Below are positions 1-6,728 of a DNA stretch of 39,199 nucleotides, one piece after another. A model generated the notes under the pieces. That model had not been told where the DNA came from and did not search any database. It worked only from the letters and a program-made list of their open reading frames with translations. Source of the stretch: a virus. Within the stretch, counting starts at the first letter, position 1, and each line of letters begins with the position of its first letter. The stretch lies in the IMG/VR virus record IMGVR_UViG_3300021138_000078, positions 1 to 39,199 of that record; one strand, given 5' to 3'. Position numbers and translations under genes: made by a program.

Positions 1-1
1 G

Positions 2-181
2 GGAATGGTAGGCGGAGGCGGTGGTTGCGGAGTGAATGCAACGGGCGGCGCAGGTGGCGCAGGCTTCGCAGGAGCAGGAGGAGCAGGTAACGCCTCTTGG
101 GGCGGTGGCGGTGGTGGCGGAGGGGGCAGTGGTGCCGTGGGCGGCACAGGCGGCACAGGCTGTGTCTTGCTTTATTACTAA
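2..181 (+). CDS. Glycine-rich surface/fibre protein, C-terminal fragment (5' end outside window)
   Basis: The reading frame is open from the window edge to TAA at 179-181 and encodes 59 residues, more than half of them glycine, with blocks such as GGAGGAG and a run of nine glycines after a Trp. It ends in the short hydrophobic tail GCVLLYY. Glycine-rich sandwich domains of this kind occur at receptor-binding tips of phage fibres and adhesins (for example T-even gp38), and the hydrophobic end after a Gly-Thr run is typical of such proteins. The N-terminus is not visible, so the parent protein cannot be named. Its place just ahead of a head-closure-like gene would be unusual for a fibre; a head decoration protein is the alternative. 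Confidence 0.6.
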   Translation, partial: GMVGGGGGCGVNATGGAGGAGFAGAGGAGNASWGGGGGGGGGSGAVGGTGGTGCVLLYY

Positions 182-201
182 GAATTAAGGAGATTAAATA
201 A

Positions 202-348
202 ATGACTACAAAATATACATACACGTCCGCTTGTTGCGGACATGAGTACATTGAACAACGCAATGAAGATGAACCGCAATATTTCACAGTATGTAACGTC
301 TGCGGAAATGCAGACTACGAATTGACTTCATCTGAAGTTATCGAATAA
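202..348 (+). CDS. Small zinc-ribbon protein (48 aa)
   Basis: ATG at 202 follows the purine-rich AAGGAGATTAAATAA, a good ribosome binding site. The 48-residue product has CCGHE near residue 11 and CNVCG at residues 31-35, so it can form one zinc knuckle pair. The sequence between them is rich in acidic residues and Gln/Asn. No enzymatic motif is present. It is one of at least seven tiny Cys-pair proteins in this phage. The function is unknown; zinc ribbons this small usually bind nucleic acid or a protein partner such as RNA polymerase. Confidence 0.7.
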   Translation: MTTKYTYTSACCGHEYIEQRNEDEPQYFTVCNVCGNADYELTSSEVIE

Positions 349-368
349 CTAAACGATAGGAGACGTAC

Positions 369-902
369 TTGCGTGGAGATCAGCGCCAGGGGCGTTTTAA
401 GATCGACTACGAGATCTCATCTAACGATGAGGGCATCGTGGATGATCTGCGTATTCCTGTAGGTAATACTGTTCATTGGTGGGTCTGGGATCCTACTGCC
501 CTCACTACCAATGCAGCCACATGGATTGACCCTATCTACGATGTCTCTAATCAGACTACCAATCAGGGTGTTAGATGGAATTCTCCCTTTGATCTTCCTG
601 TCATTTCTGCACAGGTAGAGCGCGGAGATTCCACCCCTAATGAGCGCGGTTTCTACACAGTAGATACCATGAGACTCGTGGTCGCTGTGGCGGATCTAAA
701 TCGGCTACTTCCAACCATGGTTACTGATCCTACCTCTCACATTAAAGACCACATCATCTTCCAGAACGATGTATATCGTCCCGTTCGCGTGGCTCCTAGA
801 GGGCTCTACGCCAACCGTTACTCGGTTGTAACAATCGACCTTAACCAGATCAATGCAGAAGAACTTGTAAATTACCCTCAATTCTTAGCCTACGCCAACT
901 AA
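369..902 (+). CDS. Putative head-closure / head-to-tail connector protein
   Basis: The TTG at 369 is preceded by AGGAGA at the right distance; no better start lies upstream. The 177-residue product lacks membrane segments. The C-terminal third, with 'DHIIFQNDVYRPVRVAPRG' followed by a beta-strand pattern and 'EELVNYPQF', resembles the small beta-barrel head-closure proteins (Hc1 type) of tailed phages. These sit between the connector ring and the tail. Its position upstream of the gp10-like neck protein and tail terminator supports a neck role, but the family match is by pattern only. A minor capsid role cannot be excluded. Confidence 0.5.
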   Translation: MRGDQRQGRFKIDYEISSNDEGIVDDLRIPVGNTVHWWVWDPTALTTNAATWIDPIYDVSNQTTNQGVRWNSPFDLPVISAQVERGDSTPNERGFYTVDTMRLVVAVADLNRLLPTMVTDPTSHIKDHIIFQNDVYRPVRVAPRGLYANRYSVVTIDLNQINAEELVNYPQFLAYAN

Positions 903-911
903 GGAGATACT

Positions 912-1007
912 GTGGAAGAACTCAACCTAGAAGATCTATTAGAGGCTGGTCTTATTAGTGAAGATCTTTATGATGATCTGATGAAGGATGATGACGATGC
1001 CTTTTAA
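912..1007 (+). CDS. Very small acidic protein (31 aa)
   Basis: GTG at 912 is preceded by AAGGAGATACT, a strong ribosome binding site that overlaps the previous stop codon. The 31 residues are leucine- and acid-rich, ending in MKDDDDAF. The stop at 1005-1007 overlaps the start of the next gene at 997 by 11 bases, suggesting translational coupling. Two short amphipathic helices are plausible. No family is recognised. The strong RBS and tight coupling are the main support that it is real. Confidence 0.55.
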   Translation: MEELNLEDLLEAGLISEDLYDDLMKDDDDAF

Positions 1008-1134
1008 AAGTCAACGACAAAGAGAATTCATGTATGCTACTCATCCAGAGATGGCAAAAGAGTGGGAGTCAAAAACTCCAAAAGGTAAAAAACTCCCAAT
1101 GAAAGTAACCAAGAAAGAAGGTAAGACCAAGTGA
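997..1134 (+). CDS. Small conserved phage protein, lysine-rich (45 aa)
   Basis: ATG at 997 lies inside the end of the preceding gene in another frame. The product begins MPFKSQRQREFMYATHPEMA and continues with KEWESKTPKGKKLP. This follows the pattern of a very widespread small phage family (F-x-S-x-x-Q-R-x-F-M-x-A-x-x-P-x-x-A-x-x-W-x-x-x-T-P-x-x-K-x-L-P). That family is often found near structural genes and has no established function. The C-terminal third is strongly basic. Overlaps of 11 bases upstream and 4 bases downstream suggest coupled translation. Confidence 0.7.
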   Translation: MPFKSQRQREFMYATHPEMAKEWESKTPKGKKLPMKVTKKEGKTK

Positions 1135-1466
1135 CCCTAGTTCATGGTACCCAGAGTACCCCAGGGCTGATTACCCTAAATGCGTCCACAGCGGTCGCAC
1201 TCAATCCCGTCGTAGCGACTCCTGGCCCTGTTGCAATCGAGAACCAGATTGCATACTCATGGACCAACTGCACTCTTACAGTTACTAACACCGATGTATC
1301 GGCTACGGTTTATCTTGGCGGAAGTTCTTCCGTCTCTTCAACCTCGTATGGTTACAAACTTCTTCCAGGAATATCTCTTGGTCTAGATGGCTTGACACCT
1401 ACAGAGATTCTTTATGCGATCTCTTCTGGGGCATCTAATGTCTCTGTATTGGCGATCTATCGATGA
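1131..1466 (+). CDS. Small beta-rich virion protein, possibly decoration
   Basis: GTG at 1131 overlaps the previous stop in a GTGA arrangement, preceded by a weak purine stretch in AAGAAGGTAAGA. The 111-residue product is dominated by Thr, Ser, Val and Gly in alternating hydrophobic patterns, as in all-beta phage structural domains. It has no cysteine cluster, signal peptide or enzyme motif. 'TCTLTVTNT'-like strands and a 'VYLGGSSSVSS' hairpin suggest an immunoglobulin-like or jelly-roll fold. The location among neck genes suggests a head decoration or stabilisation protein. The function is inferred from composition only. Confidence 0.6.
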   Translation: MTLVHGTQSTPGLITLNASTAVALNPVVATPGPVAIENQIAYSWTNCTLTVTNTDVSATVYLGGSSSVSSTSYGYKLLPGISLGLDGLTPTEILYAISSGASNVSVLAIYR

Positions 1467-1783
1467 GTATCAAGGTCAGTGGATCATATACTTCCCAACC
1501 TCCTAAGACTGTTACAACTACCTACACACTCTCTGGCACAGATAGTTTTCTTGTAGTTAACAGTGCTACCTCAGTAACCGTTACTCTTCCTGCGGCTTCT
1601 GGGAATTCTGGGCGGACTATTTACATTAAGTCTATCGGTGCAGGTGGAGTTATCTCTGCCACAGCAAACGTAGTTCCTCTTTCTACTGCCACCGCTGGTA
1701 CAGCAATCCTTACTACTACGGCTGGAAAATACGCAACCCTCGTCAGTGACTCCACCAACTGGGTCATCATGGCGGCTAACTAA
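1463..1783 (+). CDS. Small beta-rich virion protein
   Basis: ATG at 1463 overlaps the preceding stop (ATGA). The 106-residue product is Ser/Thr/Val/Ala-rich. It contains 'VTVTLPAASGNSGRTIYIKS' followed by Ala/Thr/Gly stretches and a final 'STNWVIMAAN'. The sequence 'VTLPAASGNSGRTIYIK' is a pattern seen in C-terminal beta segments of phage fibre and capsid-associated proteins. It is co-translated with the preceding beta-rich gene and the two could form a heteromeric surface structure. The specific role is unknown. Confidence 0.6.
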   Translation: MSIKVSGSYTSQPPKTVTTTYTLSGTDSFLVVNSATSVTVTLPAASGNSGRTIYIKSIGAGGVISATANVVPLSTATAGTAILTTTAGKYATLVSDSTNWVIMAAN

Positions 1784-1792
1784 GGAGTAACA

Positions 1793-1957
1793 ATGGCTAA
1801 AGCAAAACTAGGTACTGGTTCTCGCTTCAAGAAGGTTGAAGAAGAGGCTAAGAAGTCTGGGGCTAAGAATCCCGCCGCTGTAGCGGCTGCCGCTGGCATC
1901 AAAAAATACGGAGTCAAAAAGATGGAAGCGATGGCTCATAAGGGCAAGAAGAAGTAA
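1793..1957 (+). CDS. Small lysine/alanine-rich protein (54 aa)
   Basis: ATG at 1793 has AAGGAG 7 bases upstream, a strong ribosome binding site. The product begins MAKAKLGTGSRFKKVEEEAK and continues through an Ala-rich stretch to a GKKK end, with about a quarter lysine. The middle reads like one amphipathic helix. The pattern 'KNPAAVAAAAGIKKYG' resembles small phage proteins that sit near capsid genes. It is the first of three consecutive basic proteins. Nucleic-acid binding inside the head is a reasonable guess but is not shown. Confidence 0.65.
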   Translation: MAKAKLGTGSRFKKVEEEAKKSGAKNPAAVAAAAGIKKYGVKKMEAMAHKGKKK

Positions 1958-2200
1958 GTGCCTGAACCAAAGAAGGTTGAAAAACCAGAAGCACCCGCTA
2001 CCTTAGCAATAGGTGCTCCCAATAAGACTCCCAGATCTACCCACAAGATCTATAAGGCTAAGACTGGGGATGTCTTTGTAGATCACTCAGGTCGTACAGG
2101 CAAGACTGACAAAGTCAACCTCACCAAGAAGCGTGGAATCACCACCGTCAAGGCGGGCGTAACTGCAGTAAAGCAATACCACAAGAAGAAGGGCAAGTAA
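1958..2200 (+). CDS. Small basic protein (80 aa)
   Basis: GTG at 1958 directly follows the previous TAA, with AAGAAGAAG serving as the only purine-rich signal. The product starts with a Pro/Glu/Lys/Ala-rich, probably disordered segment. It continues with 'THKIYKAKTGDVFVDHSGRTGK', a beta-hairpin-like region, and ends in lysine-rich 'YHKKKGK'. It has no Cys or enzyme motif. It is coupled to the next gene through an ATG at its last base. The function is unknown; it belongs to the basic small-protein cluster. Confidence 0.6.
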   Translation: MPEPKKVEKPEAPATLAIGAPNKTPRSTHKIYKAKTGDVFVDHSGRTGKTDKVNLTKKRGITTVKAGVTAVKQYHKKKGK

Positions 2201-2370
2201 TGAGCAAGAAGTCAGATAAAGAGCAAGATGCCAAGGTCATGAAGAATATGACCCCAGTACAGATGATCGCCTTTAAGAAGGCAGACAAGAAGATGGATGC
2301 TAAGAAGCCATCTGCTAAAGAAGACACCAAGATGGATAAAGACCTAGCCAGGAAAATTAAAAAGAAGTAA
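2200..2370 (+). CDS. Small highly charged lysine-rich protein (56 aa)
   Basis: ATG at 2200 overlaps the previous TAA stop (TAATG), with AAGAAGGGCAAG as ribosome binding region. Roughly a third of the 56 residues are lysine, interspersed with Asp, and the composition suggests a disordered or helical polyampholyte. The gene is followed within six bases by a stem-loop terminator, so it closes a transcription unit. No family is recognised. Like its neighbours it could be a head-internal or DNA-associated protein. Confidence 0.6.
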   Translation: MSKKSDKEQDAKVMKNMTPVQMIAFKKADKKMDAKKPSAKEDTKMDKDLARKIKKK

Positions 2371-2375
2371 GACTT

Positions 2376-2403
2376 AGCCCTGTGCAAATAGGGCTTTTTC
2401 TTT
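2376..2403 (+). terminator. Rho-independent transcription terminator
   Basis: AGCCCT at 2376-2381 pairs with AGGGCT at 2390-2395 around an 8-base loop, and is followed by a T-rich tract (TTTTTCTTT). It begins six bases after the stop codon of the preceding gene, on the coding strand. This is the only canonical hairpin-plus-T-tract I see in the window, and it separates the small head-protein genes from the neck and tail operon. Confidence 0.8.
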
Positions 2404-2416
2404 ACTCTTAGAGCAA

Positions 2417-2438
2417 CAGACTTCCGCTGCGGAATCTG
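2417..2438 (+). repeat. Inverted repeat / RNA hairpin in the 2371-2476 intergenic region
   Basis: CAGACTTCCG at 2417-2426 is complementary to CGGAATCTG at 2430-2438 with a 3-base CTG loop and one bulged C. It lies between the terminator and the next start codon and has no T-tract. It could be the 5' end hairpin of the tail-operon transcript, a processing site or an operator. No convincing -35/-10 pair is visible around it. Confidence 0.5.
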
Positions 2439-2476
2439 TACACAGTACCCACTGGTTGCTTAAAGGGGATGAATGC

Positions 2477-2650
2477 ATGGCTCACAAGCCTTGGTACGAA
2501 GAAGCCGCTGAGATGAACAATCAGCACGAACGCGAGCAATTCATGCGCGGTGTTTTTGGCTTCCGTCCTAAAGAAAAGCAACCTATCTTCGCAGCACTCC
2601 TTGCAGGTTATATCGGGGGTAAAGTTGCGAAGGGTAAAAAGCGGAAGTGA
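2477..2650 (+). CDS. Small protein with hydrophobic C-terminal segment (57 aa)
   Basis: I choose ATG 2477 because AAAGGGG lies about nine bases upstream; an in-frame TTG at 2456 would add seven residues but has no such site. The N-terminal half is acidic and polar (YEEAAEMNNQHEREQFMRG). The C-terminal part 'PIFAALLAGYIGGKVAKG' is hydrophobic with glycines and ends in KKRK, so one membrane-inserting or amphipathic helix is possible. It is the first gene after the terminator and overlaps the gp10-like gene by four bases. The function is unknown. Confidence 0.6.
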   Translation: MAHKPWYEEAAEMNNQHEREQFMRGVFGFRPKEKQPIFAALLAGYIGGKVAKGKKRK

Positions 2651-2976
2651 CAAAAGCCCACAGCCACGCAATACACTCAGCGTCTCAAGAGACTGCTCGC
2701 TACATGTCCGCACAGTTGCGGAACGAGGCTAGAGCATCTGGATGGCCTGATGAGATCATTAGCGGACTTCATGTCAAATACCACCCTGAGCATGGCTTTA
2801 CAACCAATGTTCATCCTGCCCATTATGAGCGTGCATTGGACCTTGAGTACGGTACCCCAGGGCAACAGCCTACCTATGCCATGCGTCGGTTCTCAAACCG
2901 AGATAGTGATCGCATAGAATCAGAAGGATTTTTATTGGGACGTATCGACCATCACATGGGGGGTAGTATCCTATGA
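2647..2976 (+). CDS. HK97-gp10-like neck / tail-completion protein
   Basis: GTG at 2647 overlaps the preceding TGA (GTGA). The 109-residue product shows the order typical of HK97 gp10-family proteins. These start with a helical segment with 'EARASGWPDEIISGL', then a beta strand with His/Gly, then 'LEYGTPGQQPTYAMRRF' near residue 70. Members form the head-proximal neck or tail completion ring. The gene is translationally coupled to the putative tail terminator through ATGA at 2973. The assignment rests on motif pattern and gene order. Confidence 0.6.
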   Translation: MTKAHSHAIHSASQETARYMSAQLRNEARASGWPDEIISGLHVKYHPEHGFTTNVHPAHYERALDLEYGTPGQQPTYAMRRFSNRDSDRIESEGFLLGRIDHHMGGSIL

Positions 2977-3638
2977 CATTTCTTTTATCTGAAGACGATG
3001 CCCTACGTAAACTCCTTCTAGGAATGGTTGTAACAGATCAGAAGTCTGACGCATCAGGATCTGCTACTCGTCCTGTTAACGTTTACTTTGGACAGCCTAA
3101 CCTCGAAATTCGAACACAGTCCTACCCATATATCACTATTGACATGGTGGACATTGCAGAGGCATTTGATCGGTCAATGCGTGGCAAAGTAAAGCCAGTA
3201 TACCTACCAGATCCATCTACCTTTAATTCAGGAACTACCTATGATCCAGTCAACAATACTTGGAAGATTGATCTACCTATTCCAGTAAATATTGATTATC
3301 AGATCACGGCATACTCCCGTGAACCCCGTCATGATCGTGAGATCTTGGCTCAATTGATGTACACGCGCTTGCCTCTTAGGTTCGGTGTACTAGAGACGGA
3401 TGACAATACAGTCCGTCGTTTAGATGTTCTGGATGTCTCAAAGAGAGACGTATCAGAAGCAGGAAAGCGTTTATTCGTAAATGCTTTTACGGTGCGTATC
3501 TCCAGTGAGATTTCGCAAGCAGCATACTCGGTAGCATACAAGGCCCTAGAAGTTGGACTCACAGGTTACACGGATGTAGTGCGTGGCGGAGCCGCCCCAA
3601 TCTTCACCCCCCTTGATCCAATCACAATTACGCCATAA
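2973..3638 (+). CDS. Putative tail terminator / tail-completion protein
   Basis: ATG at 2973 overlaps the upstream stop in ATGA. The 221-residue product has an N-terminal helix, then 'RTQSYPYITIDMVDIAEAFDRS' and a late 'VNIDYQITAYSREPRHDREIL' with an 'FVNAFTVRISSEI' strand. This alpha/beta organisation and its location just upstream of the sheath gene match tail terminator proteins (T4 gp15 or Ne1-like), which cap the tail tube and join it to the neck. Sequence-level family identity is weak. It ends 35 bases before the sheath gene. Confidence 0.5.
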   Translation: MTFLLSEDDALRKLLLGMVVTDQKSDASGSATRPVNVYFGQPNLEIRTQSYPYITIDMVDIAEAFDRSMRGKVKPVYLPDPSTFNSGTTYDPVNNTWKIDLPIPVNIDYQITAYSREPRHDREILAQLMYTRLPLRFGVLETDDNTVRRLDVLDVSKRDVSEAGKRLFVNAFTVRISSEISQAAYSVAYKALEVGLTGYTDVVRGGAAPIFTPLDPITITP

Positions 3639-3673
3639 TTCGGAACCCTTAACCCAACTAGATAGGAGAAAGA

Positions 3674-5209
3674 ATGACCTACGGTCGCCCAGGTGTCTAC
3701 TTAACTGAGACGCTCCTTCCAGCACCACTCTCTCAAGGTCCTTCAGTAAATGCTGCTGGCGCAGTTGCCGCACCCTTTGCTCAAGGTCCAGAAACCCTTA
3801 CCCTCGTAACTTCTTGGTATGACTTTACCAGCAAGTTTGGCGGATACAATGCCGCATTTCCAGCCACCTTTGGTGTTGGACAGTTCTTCAATAACGGTGG
3901 ACGCGAACTCTATGTCCAGCGTATTTTGCACTCAGATGCAACCGCTGCCTCAGTACAGATTGATACTGTTGGTTCTGTTGTTGTTTCAACTGTTACGGCA
4001 AAGAACCGTGGAGCAGATGGTAACAACCTCCGTATTAACCTAAAGACAGGTGCCATCACAGGTACCTATACTCTCGAGGTATACCGTGAGGCAGTTCCAG
4101 GCACTACATCTGCAGTAAGCGCAGACTTGCTTTTGGAACGTTATGAAAACATCTTGTTTAGTGATGCAACTAGCGTCAACTTTGCAGCAACAGTTATCAA
4201 CCCAGTATCTTCATATATCACACTCAGTACAGGTGCAGTTTCTGGAACACCAGTAACTACACTCTATCCAATGACTACTGGAATTGATGGGGCAGCAGTT
4301 GTATCTTCAGACTTTACATCTTATGCCGCAACCACAACCACAGTATGGAATCGCTTTGCATCTTTGATGCGTCCATTAGTTATGTTCATTCCTAGCATCA
4401 ACCAGGTCCTCGCAAGTGGTCAGGTAACCGTTATCAACGATGCCATCTCTTGGGCGAACTCAAACAATGGGTTCTTTATTGCAGAGACTCCAGCAGGTCA
4501 GTCTGTAGATACAGCGATTACATATGCTCAGTCACTTACAGACAGCAGCAATGCTGCTATCTATTATCCAAATATCTATGTTGCTGATCCAGTCGGTCGT
4601 ACAGGTTCAACCCGACTAATTGGTCCAGCAGGTGCTGTTGCAGGTCTATACCTAAATACAGATGCCACTCGTGGAGTATTCAAGTCTCCAGCAGGTTTGA
4701 CAGCAGGTCTTAAGGGCGTAATCGCTGTTGAGGCTACCTTCTCATCTACTGATCTTGATAATCTTAATATCGGATTACCAGCAGCAGGTACAGGTACTCC
4801 TGCCCCTGTTAACGTTATCCGTCAACTGCCTGGTGCTGGTGTTGTAGTCATGGGTGGACGCACACTCCTCCAAGATGGAACTGCCAATCGTTATGTAAGC
4901 ATGCGTCGTTCTTTGATCTACATTGAACAAACTCTTACTAACATGCTCCGTTCAGTACTGTTCGAGAATAACGATGAAAAACTCTGGCAACAGATCAACT
5001 CTCAAATCGGCGCATTTCTTGGTCAGTTCCGTAATCAGGGTGGGCTTCGCGGCGCTACCCCTGCACAGTCATTCTATGTTCTGTGCGATGCGTCAAATAA
5101 CACAGTATCGTCTATTCAAAATGGTATCGTCAATGTACAGGTTGGCGTAGCACTTGAATATCCTGCTGAGTTCGTAGTCCTCAACCTCAGCCAAATTACC
5201 CAGGCTTAA
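3674..5209 (+). CDS. Contractile tail sheath protein
   Basis: ATG at 3674 follows ATAGGAGAAAGA. The 511-residue product begins MTYGRPGVYLTETLLPAPLS, the usual N-terminal arm of myovirus sheath proteins. Its last quarter has 'RYVSMRRSLIYIEQTL', 'LWQQINSQIGAFL' and 'GATPAQSFYVLCD', the conserved C-terminal core that forms the sheath handshake mesh. The central part is a variable Thr/Val/Ala-rich beta insertion. Length is in the normal range for phage sheaths. This gene shows that the phage is a contractile-tailed myovirus. The tail tube gene follows after 18 bases. Confidence 0.95.
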   Translation: MTYGRPGVYLTETLLPAPLSQGPSVNAAGAVAAPFAQGPETLTLVTSWYDFTSKFGGYNAAFPATFGVGQFFNNGGRELYVQRILHSDATAASVQIDTVGSVVVSTVTAKNRGADGNNLRINLKTGAITGTYTLEVYREAVPGTTSAVSADLLLERYENILFSDATSVNFAATVINPVSSYITLSTGAVSGTPVTTLYPMTTGIDGAAVVSSDFTSYAATTTTVWNRFASLMRPLVMFIPSINQVLASGQVTVINDAISWANSNNGFFIAETPAGQSVDTAITYAQSLTDSSNAAIYYPNIYVADPVGRTGSTRLIGPAGAVAGLYLNTDATRGVFKSPAGLTAGLKGVIAVEATFSSTDLDNLNIGLPAAGTGTPAPVNVIRQLPGAGVVVMGGRTLLQDGTANRYVSMRRSLIYIEQTLTNMLRSVLFENNDEKLWQQINSQIGAFLGQFRNQGGLRGATPAQSFYVLCDASNNTVSSIQNGIVNVQVGVALEYPAEFVVLNLSQITQA

Positions 5210-5227
5210 TCCCGAAGGAGATAACTA

Positions 5228-5884
5228 GTGCCAACAATTAATAACAACCGTGCAACGTTAGCAACCGATCCGTTACGTAACTTTCGGTATTTGGTAACGT
5301 TCATTCCACTTCCAAACCAAAGCGCATCAGTTGCTATGAATACTGCAATGCAGGCCATGACAAGTGTTACCTTTGGGTTCACCTCAGTATCGGGACTATC
5401 TGTTACAACAGACTCAATCCCATACCGTGAAGGTGGATACAACACTACCGTTCACCAGATCCCAGGACAAACAACCTTTGCTCCCGTAACTCTGCAGCGC
5501 GGCGTCATCCTAGGAACCAGTGCAAACTGGAACTGGATGAAGAACATGTTTGCGACTGTTCAGGGTGGAGGTTCACAACTGAAGCCAGGAGAGAACTTCC
5601 GATGCGATATCGAGATCGATGTACTTGCTCATCCAATTCCAATGGGTGTAACAAGTAGCGATTCTTTTGCTGGTGCACCAGCCTCAACAGACATTGTTGC
5701 TCAACGCTTTATGGTGTATAACGCATGGCCTACATCTGTTTCTTACTCAGATCTTAATGCTGGTGACAATGCCTTGCTCGTAGAACAACTTACCCTTGTT
5801 CATGAAGGTTTTGACATCTCATGGGGTACTGACCCTGCAACTACTGCAGCACCATTTACTGTCGCTACTGCACTAAAAGGATAA
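5228..5884 (+). CDS. Tail tube protein (T4 gp19-like)
   Basis: GTG at 5228 is preceded by GAAGGAGATAACTA. The 218-residue product has 'DPLRNFRYLVTF' near residue 16, then 'SVTFGFTSVSGLSVTTDSIP' and 'REGGYNTTVHQIPG' followed by 'PVTLQRGVI'. This is the standard signature of T4 gp19-type tube proteins, including the 'F...V.GL......YREGG' and 'KLPG...F..vtL.RG' blocks. It polymerises inside the sheath to form the DNA-conducting tube. It lies directly downstream of the sheath gene, the canonical order. Confidence 0.93.
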   Translation: MPTINNNRATLATDPLRNFRYLVTFIPLPNQSASVAMNTAMQAMTSVTFGFTSVSGLSVTTDSIPYREGGYNTTVHQIPGQTTFAPVTLQRGVILGTSANWNWMKNMFATVQGGGSQLKPGENFRCDIEIDVLAHPIPMGVTSSDSFAGAPASTDIVAQRFMVYNAWPTSVSYSDLNAGDNALLVEQLTLVHEGFDISWGTDPATTAAPFTVATALKG

Positions 5885-5912
5885 CCTAACACCACACTAA
5901 CAAAGGACTAAT

Positions 5913-6728
5913 ATGACGACTAAAATCAGTGCATCGGCTAATCCCGAATTGGCAAATAAAACGGCTCAGGAAGTATTTGCGAAAGCAGAAACTCCTGAAA
6001 ACTATGAACCAACTATCCTACCTCCTTCGGATACTGCGGTCCAACTTCCTGGCGGATTTATCACAGACGCTGGGGAGTTGGTTCGTACCGCAGAGATCAG
6101 AGAACTTACTGGAAGAGACGAAGAAGCAATCTCTAAGTCATCTAACGTAGGTAAGGCTCTCCTTATAATCCTAGAACGTGGAACTGTAAGTGTAGGAGAT
6201 GAAAAGGCTACGGCAAAGATCTTAGACCAAATGCTGACAGGAGATCGAGAGATGCTTCTCTTGGGAATCCTTAAGGCTACCTTTGGAAAGACAGCAGATA
6301 TGTCTATCTGGTGTGCTGGATGTAATGACTTTAAAAATGTAACAGTTGATATTGACGAAGACATTAAAACCAAAGTCTTATTAGACCCAGTAAACGAGCG
6401 TGTTTTTACCGTTAAAGGTAAGGCAGGAGAAATCCTTGTACAACTTCCTACGGGTCTTGCACAGAAAGAACTTATTAACAATGCAGACAAAACATCTGCT
6501 GAAATGAATACTCTTCTTCTAGAAAAGACAGTACTAAAGATTAACAACTCACCAGTATTTAATAAACTACAGGTGCAGAACCTCCCAGTATTAGACCGTA
6601 AAAAGATTATTGAAGAGATCAACTCTCGGGTACCAGGTCCACAGTTCGATGATGTGACTATGGAATGCCCAGACTGTGGAAGTGAGGTAACGGTAGCCAT
6701 TAACTTGGGTACCTTGTTTCAATTCTAG
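5913..6728 (+). CDS. gp26-like baseplate/tail assembly chaperone with zinc ribbon (frame-0 product)
   Basis: ATG at 5913 follows AAAGGACTAAT. The 271-residue product has 'LPGGFITDAGELVRTAEIRE' then 'LTGRDEEAI', and ends in a zinc ribbon made of C134-A-G-C137 and C252-P-D-C255. This matches the T4 base-plate/gp26-type family found between tube and tape measure genes, where it plays the role of the tail assembly chaperone. The frame ends with TAG at 6726, and a second frame (+1) continues open up to the tape measure start. The protein therefore probably has a frameshifted longer form, as is common for tail assembly chaperones. Confidence 0.75.
   Translation: MTTKISASANPELANKTAQEVFAKAETPENYEPTILPPSDTAVQLPGGFITDAGELVRTAEIRELTGRDEEAISKSSNVGKALLIILERGTVSVGDEKATAKILDQMLTGDREMLLLGILKATFGKTADMSIWCAGCNDFKNVTVDIDEDIKTKVLLDPVNERVFTVKGKAGEILVQLPTGLAQKELINNADKTSAEMNTLLLEKTVLKINNSPVFNKLQVQNLPVLDRKKIIEEINSRVPGPQFDDVTMECPDCGSEVTVAINLGTLFQF
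6714..6728 (+). other. Putative +1 programmed ribosomal frameshift site
   Basis: Near the end of frame 0 the codons read TTG TTT CAA TTC TAG. Peptidyl-tRNA(Phe) on TTT at 6717-6719 can slip forward one base to TTC at 6718-6720 and restore a better codon-anticodon match, after which AAT at 6721 is read in the +1 frame. A stop codon follows two codons later in frame 0. The site lies immediately before the tape measure gene, where tail assembly chaperone frameshifts occur in most tailed phages. The exact slip codon is inference. Confidence 0.55.

Noticed and set aside
2550-2865. Alternative frames over 2550-2865 on both strands
   Set aside because: They are out-of-frame shadows of the small gene at 2477 and the gp10-like gene at 2647, both supported by coupling and family pattern.
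6002-6700. Long open reading frame on the minus strand (232 codons) opposite the chaperone gene
   Set aside because: It lies entirely over a well-supported + strand gene, has Ser/Arg/Leu-rich composition typical of an antisense shadow, and no gene in this window reads leftward.
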